Counted from the stretch's first letter, positions 16,629 through 26,500 are shown. The stretch: DNA of 45,411 nt from Streptomyces albidus (ex Kaewkla and Franco 2022) (GCF_013870515.1 NZ_JACBXA010000021.1:1-45411); one strand, 5' to 3'. Numbers and translations are program-made. Notes: generated by a model not told the origin, from the sequence alone.

Positions 16629-17528
16629 TCAGGAAGCGCCCGAGGTGCTCCCCGGGCCCTTGTAGTCCTCGCCGTAGGCGCCCTTGGCAGGGCGGCGGCG
16701 GCGCAGCGGCGGCTCGACGCCGTCGGCGAGACGGCGGGCGGTGAGCAGGAAGCCGGTGTGCCCGATCATGCGGTGGTCGGGCCGTACCGCCAGGCCCTCC
16801 ACGTGCCAGTTGCGCACCATGGTCTCCCACGCCTGCGGCTCGTTGAACGTGCCGTGCTCGCGGATCGACTCGACCATGCGGGCAAGCTGGGTCGTGGTGG
16901 CCACGTAGCTGCAGACGATGCCGCCGGGGACCAGCGCCTTGGCGACGGCCTCCAGGCACTCCCAGGGGGCGAGCATGTCGAGGATGACGCGGTCGACGTC
17001 GGTGTCCGAGAGGTGGTCCTGGAGGTCCCCGACGGTGAGGGTCCAGGCGGGGTGCGGTTCGCCGAAGTAGCGCTCGACGTTCTGCTGGGCGATCTCGGCG
17101 AAGTCGGCGCGCCGTTCGTAGCTGTGGAGCATGCCCTGGTCGCCGATGGCGCGGAGCAGGAAGGTGCTCAACGAGCCGGAGCCCACGCCCGCTTCGACGA
17201 TGCGCGCGCCGGGGAAGATGTCGGCCATCGCCAGCACCTGCCCCGCGTCCTTGGGATAGACGACGGCGGCTCCGCGCGGCATGGACAGGACGTAGTCGGG
17301 GAGCAGGGGGCGCAGCGCGAGATAGGCGACGTTTCCCGTGGTACGGACAACACTGCCCTCGGGGGCGCCGATCAGCTCGTCGTGCGGGAAGGCACCCTTG
17401 TGGGTGTGGAAGCTCTTCCCGGCTTCGAGCGTGAAGGTGTAGTGGCGTCCCTTGGGATCGGTGAGCTGGACCTGGTCCCCGACCTTGAAGGGCCCGCGAC
17501 GGCGGGCGGCACCGGTCGGTTCGGACAT
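16629..17528 (-). CDS. trmI: tRNA (adenine-58-N1)-methyltransferase TrmI
   Basis: TrmI methylates A58 in the T-loop of tRNAs using S-adenosylmethionine. The 299-residue protein has the N-terminal beta domain (FKVGDQVQLTDPKGRHYTFT). The Rossmann methyltransferase core has IVEAGVGSGSLSTFLLRAIG (motif I), the acidic SAM-binding YERRADFAEIAQQN, and VDRVILDMLAPWECLEA (motif IV). The C-terminal LAVRPDHRMIGHTGFLLTARR is typical of actinobacterial TrmI. The ATG at 17528 lacks a Shine-Dalgarno; TAGTCT ends six bases upstream, suggesting a leaderless transcript in addition to read-through from the protease gene 32 bases away. Confidence 0.94.
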   Translation of the reverse strand: MSEPTGAARRRGPFKVGDQVQLTDPKGRHYTFTLEAGKSFHTHKGAFPHDELIGAPEGSVVRTTGNVAYLALRPLLPDYVLSMPRGAAVVYPKDAGQVLAMADIFPGARIVEAGVGSGSLSTFLLRAIGDQGMLHSYERRADFAEIAQQNVERYFGEPHPAWTLTVGDLQDHLSDTDVDRVILDMLAPWECLEAVAKALVPGGIVCSYVATTTQLARMVESIREHGTFNEPQAWETMVRNWHVEGLAVRPDHRMIGHTGFLLTARRLADGVEPPLRRRRPAKGAYGEDYKGPGSTSGAS

Positions 17529-17534
17529 GTGCAC

Positions 17535-17540
17535 AGACTA
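17535..17540 (-). promoter_or_regulatory. Candidate -10 box for leaderless trmI
   Basis: TAGTCT on the minus strand lies six bases before the trmI ATG, and no Shine-Dalgarno is visible. No clear -35 is seen. Confidence 0.35.
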
Positions 17541-17560
17541 ACGGGTGTGCGCCGCACTCC

Positions 17561-19054
17561 TTACGCCGAGGGCTTGGCCATGGCGTTGACGAAGGCACGC
17601 TCGACGTCCCCGGTGGAGAGTACTCCGTAGATCTCGCCGGTCTCCTCGACCACCAGGTACTCGGTGGCGGGCGTCGCGCGCAGGTGCTCGAGCAGTTCCT
17701 CACCGGCCAGCTCCGCGGGAACGCGCATGCCCTCCTTGAGGTCCTGGGCGAGGGTGGAGACGGCGACCCAGGGGCGGCGGTGCGAGGGGACGCCGGCGAT
17801 GGCGGCCTCACGTACGAGCGAGATCGGGCCGCCGGCACCGTCGACGACCACAAGGGCGCGGGCCCCGGCGTCATTTGCGCGGCGAAGCGCCTCCGACAGC
17901 GGGGTGTCGCTGGGGACCGGCACGGCACGCCTCGTGAGCGCGCGGGCGCGCAGGTCCGGCATGTGCTCGCGGAGCCGGGCCATGCGCAGGCTGTTCCCGG
18001 CGCCGGTCCAGATGATGGCGGCCAGGATCGCCGCCAGCAGTGCGTCCGTCAGGGAGTCGACGCCGCTGAGGCTCTGCTGGGTGAAGCCTCCCGCGTGGGT
18101 CGCCAGCGGGAGCCCGATCAGCACGGCGACGGCGAGTGCGCGGCCCGTCCACGCGGCGAACACCGTCCCGGTCATGGGCCGGCCACTCACCTTCCAGACC
18201 AGCGCGCGCAGCATCCGCCCGCCGTCCAGGGGCAGTCCGGGCAGGAGGTTGAACGCGGCCACGATGAGGTTGGAGATCATCAGCCCCGCGAGCAGGACGC
18301 CGGGCACGGTGCCGGGCTCGACGGCCTTCATGCCTCCGTAGAAGACACCTGCGAGCACGAGGGAGAGCAGCGGTCCGACGAAGGCGAGGACGAATTCACG
18401 TCCCGGGGTCTCCGCCTCCTTCTCGATCTCGGAGACTCCGCCGAAGAACTGGAGCTGGATGCGGCGTACGGGCAGCTTGAAGCGCAGCGCGGCGACGGTG
18501 TGGGCCAGTTCGTGCACGAGGACGGACGCGTAGAAGGCCACGGCGAAGAACAGCGCGATGAGGTACCGCACGGCCCCCAGGTCCGGGAGCACGCGGTCGA
18601 GTTGGCCGCCGAAGACCCACGTGATGAGAGCGGCGACGAGGAACCAGCTGGGAGCCACGTAGACGGGCACGCCGAACGGCTTGCCCATGAGGATGCCGCC
18701 GCCGAAGGGGCGGGCGCGGCGAGGCTTGGCGGGACCGCCAGGTGCAACGGGGCCGCCGGGATCCTGCGCAGGGGGCGGCGTGGGCCGCTGCTCGGGCTGC
18801 TCCCGCCCTTGGGGGCTCTGCGGTGATTCCGGCGTGCCGGTGCCGCTCTCGGGGCCCTTGACGAGCCCGTGTGCGGGGCCGTCGCCGGAGTCCTTCTCGG
18901 GCGTCACGCTGCTTTCCGGCTTCTCGTCCGGCTGTGCCGGTGATTCCGGACGCTCCGGGAGACGGTCCACGCCTTCTCCCTCACTTCCGGAGTCGCCGGG
19001 TCCACCGGAGCCGCCACCGCTGTGCGGCTTGCCGCCGTTGTCCGTGTCCGACAC
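17561..19054 (-). CDS. Site-2 protease family (M50) zinc metalloprotease with CBS domains
   Basis: This is an intramembrane zinc protease of the M50B family, used in regulated intramembrane proteolysis. The 497-residue protein opens with a disordered region of about 110 residues rich in Pro, Gly, Ser and Glu. Membrane segments follow, with the zinc motif HELAH (181-185) and the third ligand in LPLDGGR (276-280). After the membrane core, a CBS-pair region (about 390-497, including ARALVVVDGAGGPISLV and TEYLVVEETGEIYGVLSTGDV) probably senses nucleotides. The GTG at 19054 has GAGGGG upstream. trmI follows by 32 bases. Substrates cannot be inferred, as no anti-sigma factor is nearby. Confidence 0.92.
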   Translation of the reverse strand: MSDTDNGGKPHSGGGSGGPGDSGSEGEGVDRLPERPESPAQPDEKPESSVTPEKDSGDGPAHGLVKGPESGTGTPESPQSPQGREQPEQRPTPPPAQDPGGPVAPGGPAKPRRARPFGGGILMGKPFGVPVYVAPSWFLVAALITWVFGGQLDRVLPDLGAVRYLIALFFAVAFYASVLVHELAHTVAALRFKLPVRRIQLQFFGGVSEIEKEAETPGREFVLAFVGPLLSLVLAGVFYGGMKAVEPGTVPGVLLAGLMISNLIVAAFNLLPGLPLDGGRMLRALVWKVSGRPMTGTVFAAWTGRALAVAVLIGLPLATHAGGFTQQSLSGVDSLTDALLAAILAAIIWTGAGNSLRMARLREHMPDLRARALTRRAVPVPSDTPLSEALRRANDAGARALVVVDGAGGPISLVREAAIAGVPSHRRPWVAVSTLAQDLKEGMRVPAELAGEELLEHLRATPATEYLVVEETGEIYGVLSTGDVERAFVNAMAKPSA

Positions 19055-19163
19055 GGGTTCCCCTCTGCCGCTCCTCGCACTCCGCTGCACTGCCTGTTCC
19101 CATGATCGTGCAGTGCGGGTGCGTCGTCCTCGATGGTATGCGTGCGTTGTCAGTGCGGGGCTC

Positions 19164-19169
19164 TAGGGT
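19164..19169 (+). promoter_or_regulatory. Candidate -10 box for leaderless RecB-family gene
   Basis: TAGGGT ends nine bases before the ATG at 19178, and no Shine-Dalgarno is visible. The expected transcription start therefore falls at or within a base or two of the start codon. Confidence 0.45.
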
Positions 19170-19177
19170 CGTCCTCC

Positions 19178-20047
19178 ATGGAGACCCGAGTCGCATCGCC
19201 GCCCAACTCCCTTTCGCCTTCCCGCGCCAGCGACTTCATGCAGTGTCCGCTGCTGTACCGCTTCCGGGTGATCGACAAACTGCCCGAGAAACCTTCTCCC
19301 GCCGCCACGCGGGGGACGGTCGTGCACGCGGTGCTCGAGCGGCTCTTCGACGCCCCGGCCGAGCAGCGCAGCCTGCCGCGGGCACGGTCTCTCGTCGCGG
19401 GCGAGTGGGAGCGGCTGCTGGCCAGGCGGCCGGAGCTGAGGGAGCTGTTCGCGGAGGACGGCGCGGAGCTCGCACGCTGGCTGGCGGAGGCGGAGAGTCT
19501 GGTCGAGCGGTGGTTCGCGCTCGAGGATCCGAGCCGGCTGGAGCCCGCGGAGCGGGAGTTGTTCGTGGAGACCAAGCTCGAATCGGGGTTGCGTCTGCGC
19601 GGCATCATCGACCGCGTCGACGTCGCACCGACCGGCGAGGTGCGCATCGTCGACTACAAGACGGGCAAGGCGCCGCCGCCCCAGTTCTCCGACGGCCCGC
19701 TCTTCCAGATGAAGTTCTATGCACTGGTGGTGTGGCGGCTGCGCGGCGTGGTGCCCCGGCGTCTCCAACTGGTCTTCCTGGGCAGCGGCGACGTACTCAC
19801 CTACGACCCGGACGAGAGCGATCTGCTGCGGGTCGAACGCAAGCTGCTGGCCCTGTGGGAGGCGATCACGCGGGCGACGGAGACGGGCGACTGGCGGCCC
19901 AGCCCCGGCAAGCTCTGCAACTGGTGCGACCACCAGGCGCACTGCCCCGAGTTCGGCGGCTCTCCCCCGCCGTACCCGCTCACCGTGCAGCCGCGTCTGC
20001 CCGAACCTCGCACGGAGGGGTCGGAAGAAGCCGAAGCTGAGGCCTGA
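19178..20047 (+). CDS. RecB-family PD-(D/E)XK exonuclease with Fe-S cluster
   Basis: This is a predicted DNA repair nuclease related to the C-terminal domain of RecB/AddB and to Cas4. The 289-residue protein has SPSRASDFMQCPLLYRFR with Cys23, then GTVVHAVLE with His50. The nuclease core includes RGIIDRVDV (Asp145) and VRIVDYKTGK (Asp159, Lys161), followed by the QxxxY helix QMKFYAL. CNWCDHQAHC supplies Cys247, 250 and 256, which with Cys23 would hold a 4Fe-4S cluster. The tail is acidic. It is divergent from the S2P gene and followed by the response regulator 52 bases later. The homologue in M. tuberculosis (Rv2119) also neighbours trmI. Confidence 0.92.
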   Translation: METRVASPPNSLSPSRASDFMQCPLLYRFRVIDKLPEKPSPAATRGTVVHAVLERLFDAPAEQRSLPRARSLVAGEWERLLARRPELRELFAEDGAELARWLAEAESLVERWFALEDPSRLEPAERELFVETKLESGLRLRGIIDRVDVAPTGEVRIVDYKTGKAPPPQFSDGPLFQMKFYALVVWRLRGVVPRRLQLVFLGSGDVLTYDPDESDLLRVERKLLALWEAITRATETGDWRPSPGKLCNWCDHQAHCPEFGGSPPPYPLTVQPRLPEPRTEGSEEAEAEA

Positions 20048-20099
20048 GCCGGCTTGAGCAAGAATGGGGGTGCCCTGCCGCCCGCCCGAAGGAGATTCC

Positions 20100-20768
20100 G
20101 TGGCTGTCCGCGTACTGCTGGTCGACGATCAGCCGCTGCTGCGCACCGGTTTCCGGATGATTCTGGAGGCGGAGCAGGACATCGCCGTCGTCGGTGAGGC
20201 CGGCGACGGGCTGCAGGCGCTGGACCAGGTACGGGCGTTGCAGCCCGACGTCGTGCTGATGGACATCCGCATGCCGCGCATGGACGGCGTGGAGGCGACG
20301 CGCCGCATCACCGGCCCCGCGAAGGACGGCCCGGCGAAGGTGCTGGTGCTGACGACCTTCGACCTCGACGAGTACGTCGTGGAGGCGCTGCGTGCGGGCG
20401 CCAGCGGCTTCCTCCTCAAGGACGCCCCGGCCGTCGAGTTGGTGCAGGCGATCCGCGTCGTGGCCGAGGGCGACGCGATGCTGGCCCCCAGCATCACCCG
20501 CCGGCTCCTCGACAAGTACGCGGGCAAGCTGCCCTCGGGCGAGGAGCCCGTGCCCGACACGCTGCACCAGCTGACGGAGCGTGAGGTGGAGGTTCTGAAG
20601 CTGGTGGCGCGCGGCCTGTCGAACTCGGAGATCGCCGCCGATCTGTTCGTCAGCGAGACGACCGTCAAGACGCACGTCGGCCACGTGCTCACGAAGCTGG
20701 GGCTGCGCGACCGCGTGCAGGCCGCCGTCTACGCGTACGAGAGCGGCCTGGTCCGGCCCGGGGCCTGA
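20100..20768 (+). CDS. NarL/FixJ-family response regulator (orphan)
   Basis: This is the DNA-binding half of a two-component system. The 222-residue protein has a receiver domain with the acidic pair Asp9-Asp10 (VLLVDDQPL) and phospho-acceptor Asp55 (VVLMDIRMPRMDG). Thr in LVLTTFD and Lys107 in GFLLKD complete the receiver set. A LuxR-type helix-turn-helix follows (LTEREVEVLKLVARGLSNSE ... TTVKTHVGHVLTKLGL). The GTG at 20100 has AAGGAG five bases upstream and begins the receiver fold at once; an ATG 12 codons earlier is less likely. No histidine kinase is adjacent. It lies 52 bases after the RecB gene, possibly in the same transcript. Confidence 0.93.
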   Translation: MAVRVLLVDDQPLLRTGFRMILEAEQDIAVVGEAGDGLQALDQVRALQPDVVLMDIRMPRMDGVEATRRITGPAKDGPAKVLVLTTFDLDEYVVEALRAGASGFLLKDAPAVELVQAIRVVAEGDAMLAPSITRRLLDKYAGKLPSGEEPVPDTLHQLTEREVEVLKLVARGLSNSEIAADLFVSETTVKTHVGHVLTKLGLRDRVQAAVYAYESGLVRPGA

Positions 20769-20770
20769 GG

Positions 20771-20816
20771 CCGGGCCGGCCCTCACGGGCGGCCCGGTCG
20801 CTGACCGGCGGTCAGC
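20771..20816. terminator. Two hairpins between convergent genes
   Basis: CCGGGCCG pairs with CGGCCCGG (20771-20797), with an inner CCC/GGG, directly after the response-regulator stop. GCTGACC-GGC-GGTCAGC (20800-20816) overlaps the stop codon of the convergent solute-binding protein gene. Together they look like a bidirectional terminator. Confidence 0.65.
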
Positions 20817-22401
20817 TGGTGGAGCCCCGGCCCAGCTCCCACAGCTGAAGCACGGACGAGGAGTTCAGCGCCCACTCGACGCCTGTGATGTCGTCGCGTG
20901 CGGCGATGAACTGCTTGCCCTGCCACAGCGGCAGGACGGGCACGTCGTCCGCGACGATGTCCTGCGCGCGGCCGAAGCCGCCTGCCGTACGGACCCGGTC
21001 GGCCACGCGGCGCGTGAGCGGAATGAGCCGGTCGCGGATCTCGGTGTTGTTGTACTTGCTGCCCAGGAAGTTGTCCTTCTCGAAGAAGGGGGCGATGTAG
21101 TTGTCCGCGTCCGGGAAGTCGGGGAACCAGCCGTAGCCGTAGGCCTCGTACTCGCCCTCCAGCGCCTCGGTCCGGTACTTGTCCCAGGGCACGCCCTTGA
21201 TGTCGACGTCGAACAGCCCGCTGCCGTTCAGCTGGTCCTTGAGGTTCTCGAACTCCTTGGCGGTGACGCTGCCGTAGTGGTCCGTGGTGTAGGTGAGGTC
21301 CAGCTTCACGGGGATGGAGACGTCGGCGTCCTCGAGGATGTCGCGGGCGGCACCGGCTCCGGGCTCGCCGTACTCGTTGAAGAAGGAGTTGCGGTGGCCG
21401 GTCACGCCGGAGGGCACCAGGGAGTAGAGCGGTTCGGCGGTGCGTGAGTACACGTCACGTACGAGCGCCTTGCGGTCGACGATCTCGGCCATGGCCCGTC
21501 GCACGGAGCGGCGGCCGGCGGTGTCGTCGTCGGTGTTAAAGACGAGATACCGGATCTCCTGGCCGGGCTGCTCGACGAGGTCGATGCGGTCGTCCGGAAC
21601 GGACTCCAGCTTCTCTATCTGCTTGGGGGAGATCGTCCGGTTCATCACGTCGATGTCGCCGGCGCGCAGAGACTTCTCCATGGAGCGCGAGTTCGGGAAG
21701 AACCGCAGCTCGACCTTCTCGTTCTGGATCTTCAGCCCGCCCCTGTAGTCGGGGTTGCGGGTGAAGAAGGCCTTGCCTCGCTTGGAGTCCAGGCTGTCGA
21801 GGAGGTACGGGCCCGAGCCGGTCAGCTTGAAGCCCTTGATGAACCCGTCCCCGGGATAGGTCTCGCTGTCGACGATCGACGCGGCAGGCGTCGCGAGCTT
21901 GTACGGGAAGGTGGCGTCCGGCTTCCTGAGCTGGAAGACGATCTCGCGGTCGCTCGTCGCCTTGACCTTCGCGATGCCGCTGAGCAGCGAGACGGGGCCG
22001 TTGGCGTAGTTGATGCCCAGGATCCGCTTGACCGAGAACTCCACGTCCTTGGCGTTGAGCTCGTGACCGTTGGAGAAGGTCAGCCCCTCACGCATGGTGC
22101 AGCGGTACTGCTCGTTCTGGACGTCCGTGAAGCCGCATCGCTGGGCGGCGTCCATCACGGGGCGCGTGCCGGAACGGGGCATGCGCATCAGCGTCTGGAA
22201 GGTGTTGCGCATGACGTTCCAGGCGCTCACGTCGTAGGAGGCGGCCGGGTCGAAGGGCGCCGGCGTGGCCTTGCTGACGGCGAAGGAATCTGTCGTGCCG
22301 ACGACTATCCCCGCTTCGTCGGCACTCTCTCCCCCGCATGCGACGAGCATGGATGCGAGAAGGCCGGCTATGGCGGGCAGCACGACGGTCTTGCGGATCA
22401 T
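20812..22401 (-). CDS. ABC transporter solute-binding lipoprotein (family 5, peptide type)
   Basis: This is an extracytoplasmic receptor of the DppA/OppA type that would capture peptides or related ligands for an ABC importer. The 529-residue precursor has a lipoprotein signal (MIRKTVVLPAIAGLLASMLV then AC; Cys22 lipidated). SBP_bac_5 features include YDVSAWNVMRNTFQTLMRMP, CTMREGLTFSNGHELNAKDV and SVKRILG, with a C-terminal DVPVLPLWQGKQF. The ATG at 22401 has AGAGGA nine bases upstream and gives a proper signal peptide. No permease or ATPase gene is nearby, so it either supplies a distant transporter or acts as a sensor. The adjacent orphan response regulator is convergent. Confidence 0.92.
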   Translation of the reverse strand: MIRKTVVLPAIAGLLASMLVACGGESADEAGIVVGTTDSFAVSKATPAPFDPAASYDVSAWNVMRNTFQTLMRMPRSGTRPVMDAAQRCGFTDVQNEQYRCTMREGLTFSNGHELNAKDVEFSVKRILGINYANGPVSLLSGIAKVKATSDREIVFQLRKPDATFPYKLATPAASIVDSETYPGDGFIKGFKLTGSGPYLLDSLDSKRGKAFFTRNPDYRGGLKIQNEKVELRFFPNSRSMEKSLRAGDIDVMNRTISPKQIEKLESVPDDRIDLVEQPGQEIRYLVFNTDDDTAGRRSVRRAMAEIVDRKALVRDVYSRTAEPLYSLVPSGVTGHRNSFFNEYGEPGAGAARDILEDADVSIPVKLDLTYTTDHYGSVTAKEFENLKDQLNGSGLFDVDIKGVPWDKYRTEALEGEYEAYGYGWFPDFPDADNYIAPFFEKDNFLGSKYNNTEIRDRLIPLTRRVADRVRTAGGFGRAQDIVADDVPVLPLWQGKQFIAARDDITGVEWALNSSSVLQLWELGRGSTS

Positions 22402-22746
22402 GAATGACGGTCCTCTCGTCCGGCCGGAGTCCTCACAGGGCGTCAGACCGGGAAGAAGACGCAGTTGTCTCAACAAGGACGATCCTGAACAGATCGCTCT
22501 GCTGACGAACTCGGAGTCCGATCGGGATCACCTCCCACCCGTTTCGACGGGCAGCGGAGAGTACTGCCCGTCAGTGAACCAATGCGGACACAGCGGTAGT
22601 TGCGGTGCACTTCAGGGGGTCTGCGGCACACCGTTTGGCGACACCGAAGCGAAGTGCGCGATGAATGTCACTGCCGTGGTCGCGATGCGTCAAGAGGGCA
22701 TGTCGCGTATTCGACCCCGGAGGTCACCTTACCCAGTGGGAAAGGC
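22402..22746. other. Intergenic region between the HAD and solute-binding protein genes
   Basis: This 345-base stretch has no credible coding frame. It should hold the promoter of the minus-strand solute-binding protein gene. TTGT-CTCA-ACAA (22465-22476) and a 9-pair hairpin (22545-22571) are the only ordered elements seen. No riboswitch consensus was recognised. Confidence 0.5.
22545..22571 (-). terminator. Isolated 9-bp hairpin
   Basis: GACGGGCAG and CTGCCCGTC form a perfect nine-pair stem with a nine-base loop. It is 176 bases beyond the HAD gene stop and 144 bases before the solute-binding protein start. It may be a late terminator, or a leader structure of the second gene. Confidence 0.35.
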
Positions 22747-23448
22747 CTAATGAGCCACCATGATCAGTGAACGCAGAAAGGCCAGATTCACTTCTTCGAG
22801 TGAATTCACGATGGTGCGCCCCTCGACGGCCTCGATGGGGGCGACGGAGGGCACCGCCACCACCTGACAGCCCGCCGCCTCGGCGGAGGCGACACCCGTC
22901 ACCGTGTCCTCCACGACGGCGCAGCGCGCCGGGTCGGCACCCAGCCGCGCGGCGGCCGTCAGATACGGGTCGGGGTGCGGCTTCGTACGCTTCAGCTCGT
23001 CCCCCGCGACGGTGAGGGCGAAGTGCTTCTCGCCCAGCGAGACCAGCATCTCGTCCACCACGCTGCGGTGTGACGCCGAGACCAGCGCCGCGGGCACTCC
23101 GTGCACCGACAGCTCTTTGAGCAGCCGCATCGCCCCCGGCATCAGCGGGACGCCGCGCCGCAGCCGCTCGATGAACTTGGCGTTGAGCAGGACGGTCAGC
23201 TCCTCCACCGTGATGTCCGCCTGCGTCGCCTCGATGAGGAAGCTCGCACTGCGAGTCATCGGGCCGCCCACCACGACTTCCCGCCACTCGTCCTTCAGCA
23301 CGTGACCGAGCTCCGCGAAGGCCTCGCTCTCGGCGTCCCACCAGAAGCCTTCCGTGTCGACAAGGGTGCCGTCCATGTCGAGGAGCACCGCCTGCAGCGA
23401 CGAGCCTTCGGCCGTAAGAGTGCTGAGCGCGGGGATGGAGCTGGTCAT
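22747..23448 (-). CDS. HAD-superfamily hydrolase (subfamily IA, phosphoglucomutase-like)
   Basis: This is a predicted small-molecule phosphatase or phosphomutase. The 233-residue protein has motif I LLDMDGTLVDTE (nucleophile Asp24, acid Asp26) with an N-terminal extension of about 18 residues. A helical C1 cap (about 35-100) follows, then motif II in ALVSASH, motif III Lys in GDELKRTKPHPDPYL and motif IV in CAVVEDTVTGVASA. The pattern is like beta-phosphoglucomutase or sugar-phosphatase members. The ATG has GGAGG about nine bases upstream. It lies just downstream of metH on the same strand, but a strong hairpin separates them, so cotranscription is unlikely. Confidence 0.9.
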   Translation of the reverse strand: MTSSIPALSTLTAEGSSLQAVLLDMDGTLVDTEGFWWDAESEAFAELGHVLKDEWREVVVGGPMTRSASFLIEATQADITVEELTVLLNAKFIERLRRGVPLMPGAMRLLKELSVHGVPAALVSASHRSVVDEMLVSLGEKHFALTVAGDELKRTKPHPDPYLTAAARLGADPARCAVVEDTVTGVASAEAAGCQVVAVPSVAPIEAVEGRTIVNSLEEVNLAFLRSLIMVAH

Positions 23449-23475
23449 CCGCGTACACCTCCGTAAGGGACGAGA

Positions 23476-23514
23476 AGGCCGGCCGACCGCTCCTGGGGAG
23501 CGGACGACCGGCCT
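23476..23514 (-). terminator. Terminator after metH
   Basis: AGGCCGG pairs with CCGGCCT and, after a four-base internal loop, CCGCTCC pairs with GGAGCGG around TGG. The structure begins about 40 bases past the metH stop and 28 bases before the HAD gene start. Confidence 0.8.
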
Positions 23515-23554
23515 GTACCGGACCGACCATTCTACGACGGTTCGCTTAGGACCG

Positions 23555-26500
23555 TCATCGAGCGTTGAAGTACTTGGCCTCCGGATGGTGGATGACGATC
23601 GCGTCGGTGGACTGCTCCGGGTGCAGCTGGAACTCCTCCGAGAGCTCGACGCCGATGCGCTCCGGCCTCAGCAGCTCCGCGATCTTCGCCCGGTCCTCGA
23701 GGTTCGGGCAGGCGCCGTAGCCCAGGGAGAAGCGGGCTCCGCGGTACTTCAGATCGAACATGTCCTGCATCGCGGTCGGGTCCTCCGCTGCGATGTCCAG
23801 CTCGGAGCGGACCCGCGCGTGCCAGTACTCCGCCATGGCCTCGGCGAGCTGGACGGACAGGCCGTGCAGCTCCAGGTAGTCCCGGTAGGCGTTGTCGGCG
23901 AAGAGTTCGGCGGTGGCCTCGCCGATCTTGGAGCCGACGGTGACGATCTGCAGCCCCACCACGTCCTGTTCGCCCGACTCCTCCGCACGGAAGAAGTCCG
24001 CGAGGCACAGGCGCCTGCCGCGGCGCTGGCGGGGGAAGGTGAAGCGGGTCCGCTCGCTGCCGTCCTCGTTCAGCAGGATCAGGTCGTCGCCCTTGGAGAC
24101 GCAGGGGTAGTAGCCGTAGACCACAGCGGCTTCGAGCAGGTTGTCCGTGTGGAGCTTCTCCAGCCAGCCCCGCAGCCGGGGGCGGCCTTCGGTCTCCACC
24201 AGCTCCTCGTAGCTGGGACCGTCGCCCTTGCGGGACTCCTTGAGGCCCCACTGGCCCTTGAACAGCGCGCCCTCGTCGATCCACGACGCGTAGTCCTTCA
24301 GGCCGATGCCCTTGATCACCCTGCTCTCCCAGAAGGGCGGGGTGGGCACCGGGTTGTCGGTCGCGACGTCAGAGCGGATCGAGCCGTCGTTGACCTCGGC
24401 CTCGGGCACCTCGCCGGCGGCGGAGGCGGGGCGCTTGGGTACGCGGCGCTGCTTCAGCTCGGGCAGCTCCACGCCGGGGACGCCGCGCTTGACGCCGATG
24501 AGGGCGTCCATCAGGCGCAGGCCTTCGAACGCGTCCCGTGCGTAGCGGACCTCGCCCTCGTAGATCTCGTGCAGATCCTGCTCGACGTACGCGCGGGTGA
24601 GCGCGGCGCCGCCGAGGATGACGGGGAAGTCGGCGGCCATCTTGCGCTGGTTGAGCTCCTGCAGGTTCTCCTTCATGATCACCGTGGACTTCACCAGCAG
24701 ACCGGACATGCCGATGACGTCCGCCTTGTTCTCCTCGGCGGCGTCCAGGATCGCGCTGACGGGCTGCTTGATGCCCAGGTTGACCACGTTGTAGCCGTTG
24801 TTGGACAGGATGATGTCCACGAGGTTCTTGCCGATGTCGTGCACGTCCCCGCGCACTGTGGCCAGCACGATGGTGCCCTTGCCCTCGTCGTCGGACTTCT
24901 CCATGTGCGGCTCGAGGTGTGCCACCGCGGTCTTCATCACCTCGGCGGACTGCAGCACGAACGGCAGCTGCATCTGGCCCGAGCCGAAGAGCTCACCGAC
25001 GACCTTCATGCCCTCGAGCAGGGTCTCGTTGACGATCTCCAGCGCGGGACGCTCTTCCAGCGCCGCGTCCAAGTCCTCTTCCAGACCCTTGCGTTCGCCG
25101 TCGATGATGCGCCGCTGCAGCCGCTCGTCCAGCGGCAGTGCCAGCAGTTCCTCGGCCTTGCCGGCCTTCATCGCCTTGGTGTCGACGCCCTCGAAGAGCT
25201 CGAGCAGGTGCTGCAGCGGGTCGTAGCCCTCGCTGCGCCTGTCGTAGATCAGGTCGAGCGCGGTCTTGACCTGCTCCTCCTCCAGCCTGGCGATCGGCAG
25301 GATCTTGCTCGCGTGGACGATCGCCGAATCCAGGCCCGCCTTGACGCACTCGTCGAGGAAGACGGAGTTGAGGACGATCCGCGCGGCCGGGTTGAGACCG
25401 AAGGAGATGTTGGACAGGCCCAGCGTGGTCTGCACGTCCGGCCGGCGCCGCTTGAGCTCCCGGATGGCCTCGATGGTGTTGATCCCGTCCTTGCGGGACT
25501 CCTCCTGGCCTGTGCAGATCGTGAAGGTCAGGCAGTCGATCAGGATGCTGGACTCGTCGATTCCCCAGTTGGTGGTGAGGTCCTCGATGATCCGTTCGGC
25601 GATGGCGACCTTGTGGTCGGCCGTACGGGCCTGGCCCTCCTCGTCGATGGTCAGGGCCATCAGCGCGGCGCCGTACTCCCGGGCCAGGGCGGCCACGCGC
25701 TGGAAGCGCGACTCGGGGCCGTCGCCGTCTTCGTAGTTGACGGAGTTGATCACGGCGCGACCGCCGAGCATCTCCAACCCCGCCTGAAGCACGTCGACTT
25801 CGGTGGAGTCCAGCACGATGGGAAGCGTGGAGGACGTCGCGAAGCGCCCGGCCAGCTCCTTCATGTCCGCGGCGCCGTCACGGCCCACGTAGTCGACGCA
25901 CAGGTCGAGCATGTGGGCGCCCTCGCGGATCTGGTCGCGGGCGATCTCCACGCAGTCGTCCCAGCGGCCGTCCAGCATCGCTTCGCGGAACTTCTTCGAA
26001 CCGTTGGCGTTCGTGCGCTCGCCGATCGCGAGGTACGAGGTGTCCTGGCGGAAGGGGATCATCTGGTAGAGGGACGCGGCGCCCGGCTCCGGGGTGGGCT
26101 CGCGCCTGGCCGGCTCCTTGCCGCGTACGCGCTCCACGAGCTGCCTCAGATGCTCCGGCGTCGTACCGCAGCAGCCGCCCACCAGGGACAGGCCGTAGTC
26201 GCGTACGAAGCCCTCGTGGGCGTCGCACAGCTCCTCGGGCGTCAGCGGGTAGTGGGCTCCGTCCTTCCCGAGCACCGGCAGGCCCGCGTTGGGCATGCAG
26301 GAGATCGGCACCCTCGAATGCTGCGCGAGATAGCGCAGGTGCTCGCTCATCTCGGAGGGGCCCGTCGCGCAGTTCAGGCCGATCATGTCGATGCCCAGCG
26401 GTTCCAGGGCCGTCAGGGCGGCGCCGATCTCGGAGCCGAGGAGCATCGTTCCGGTGGTCTCGACGGTGACCGAGCAGATCAGCGGCAGCTCGTGCGCACC

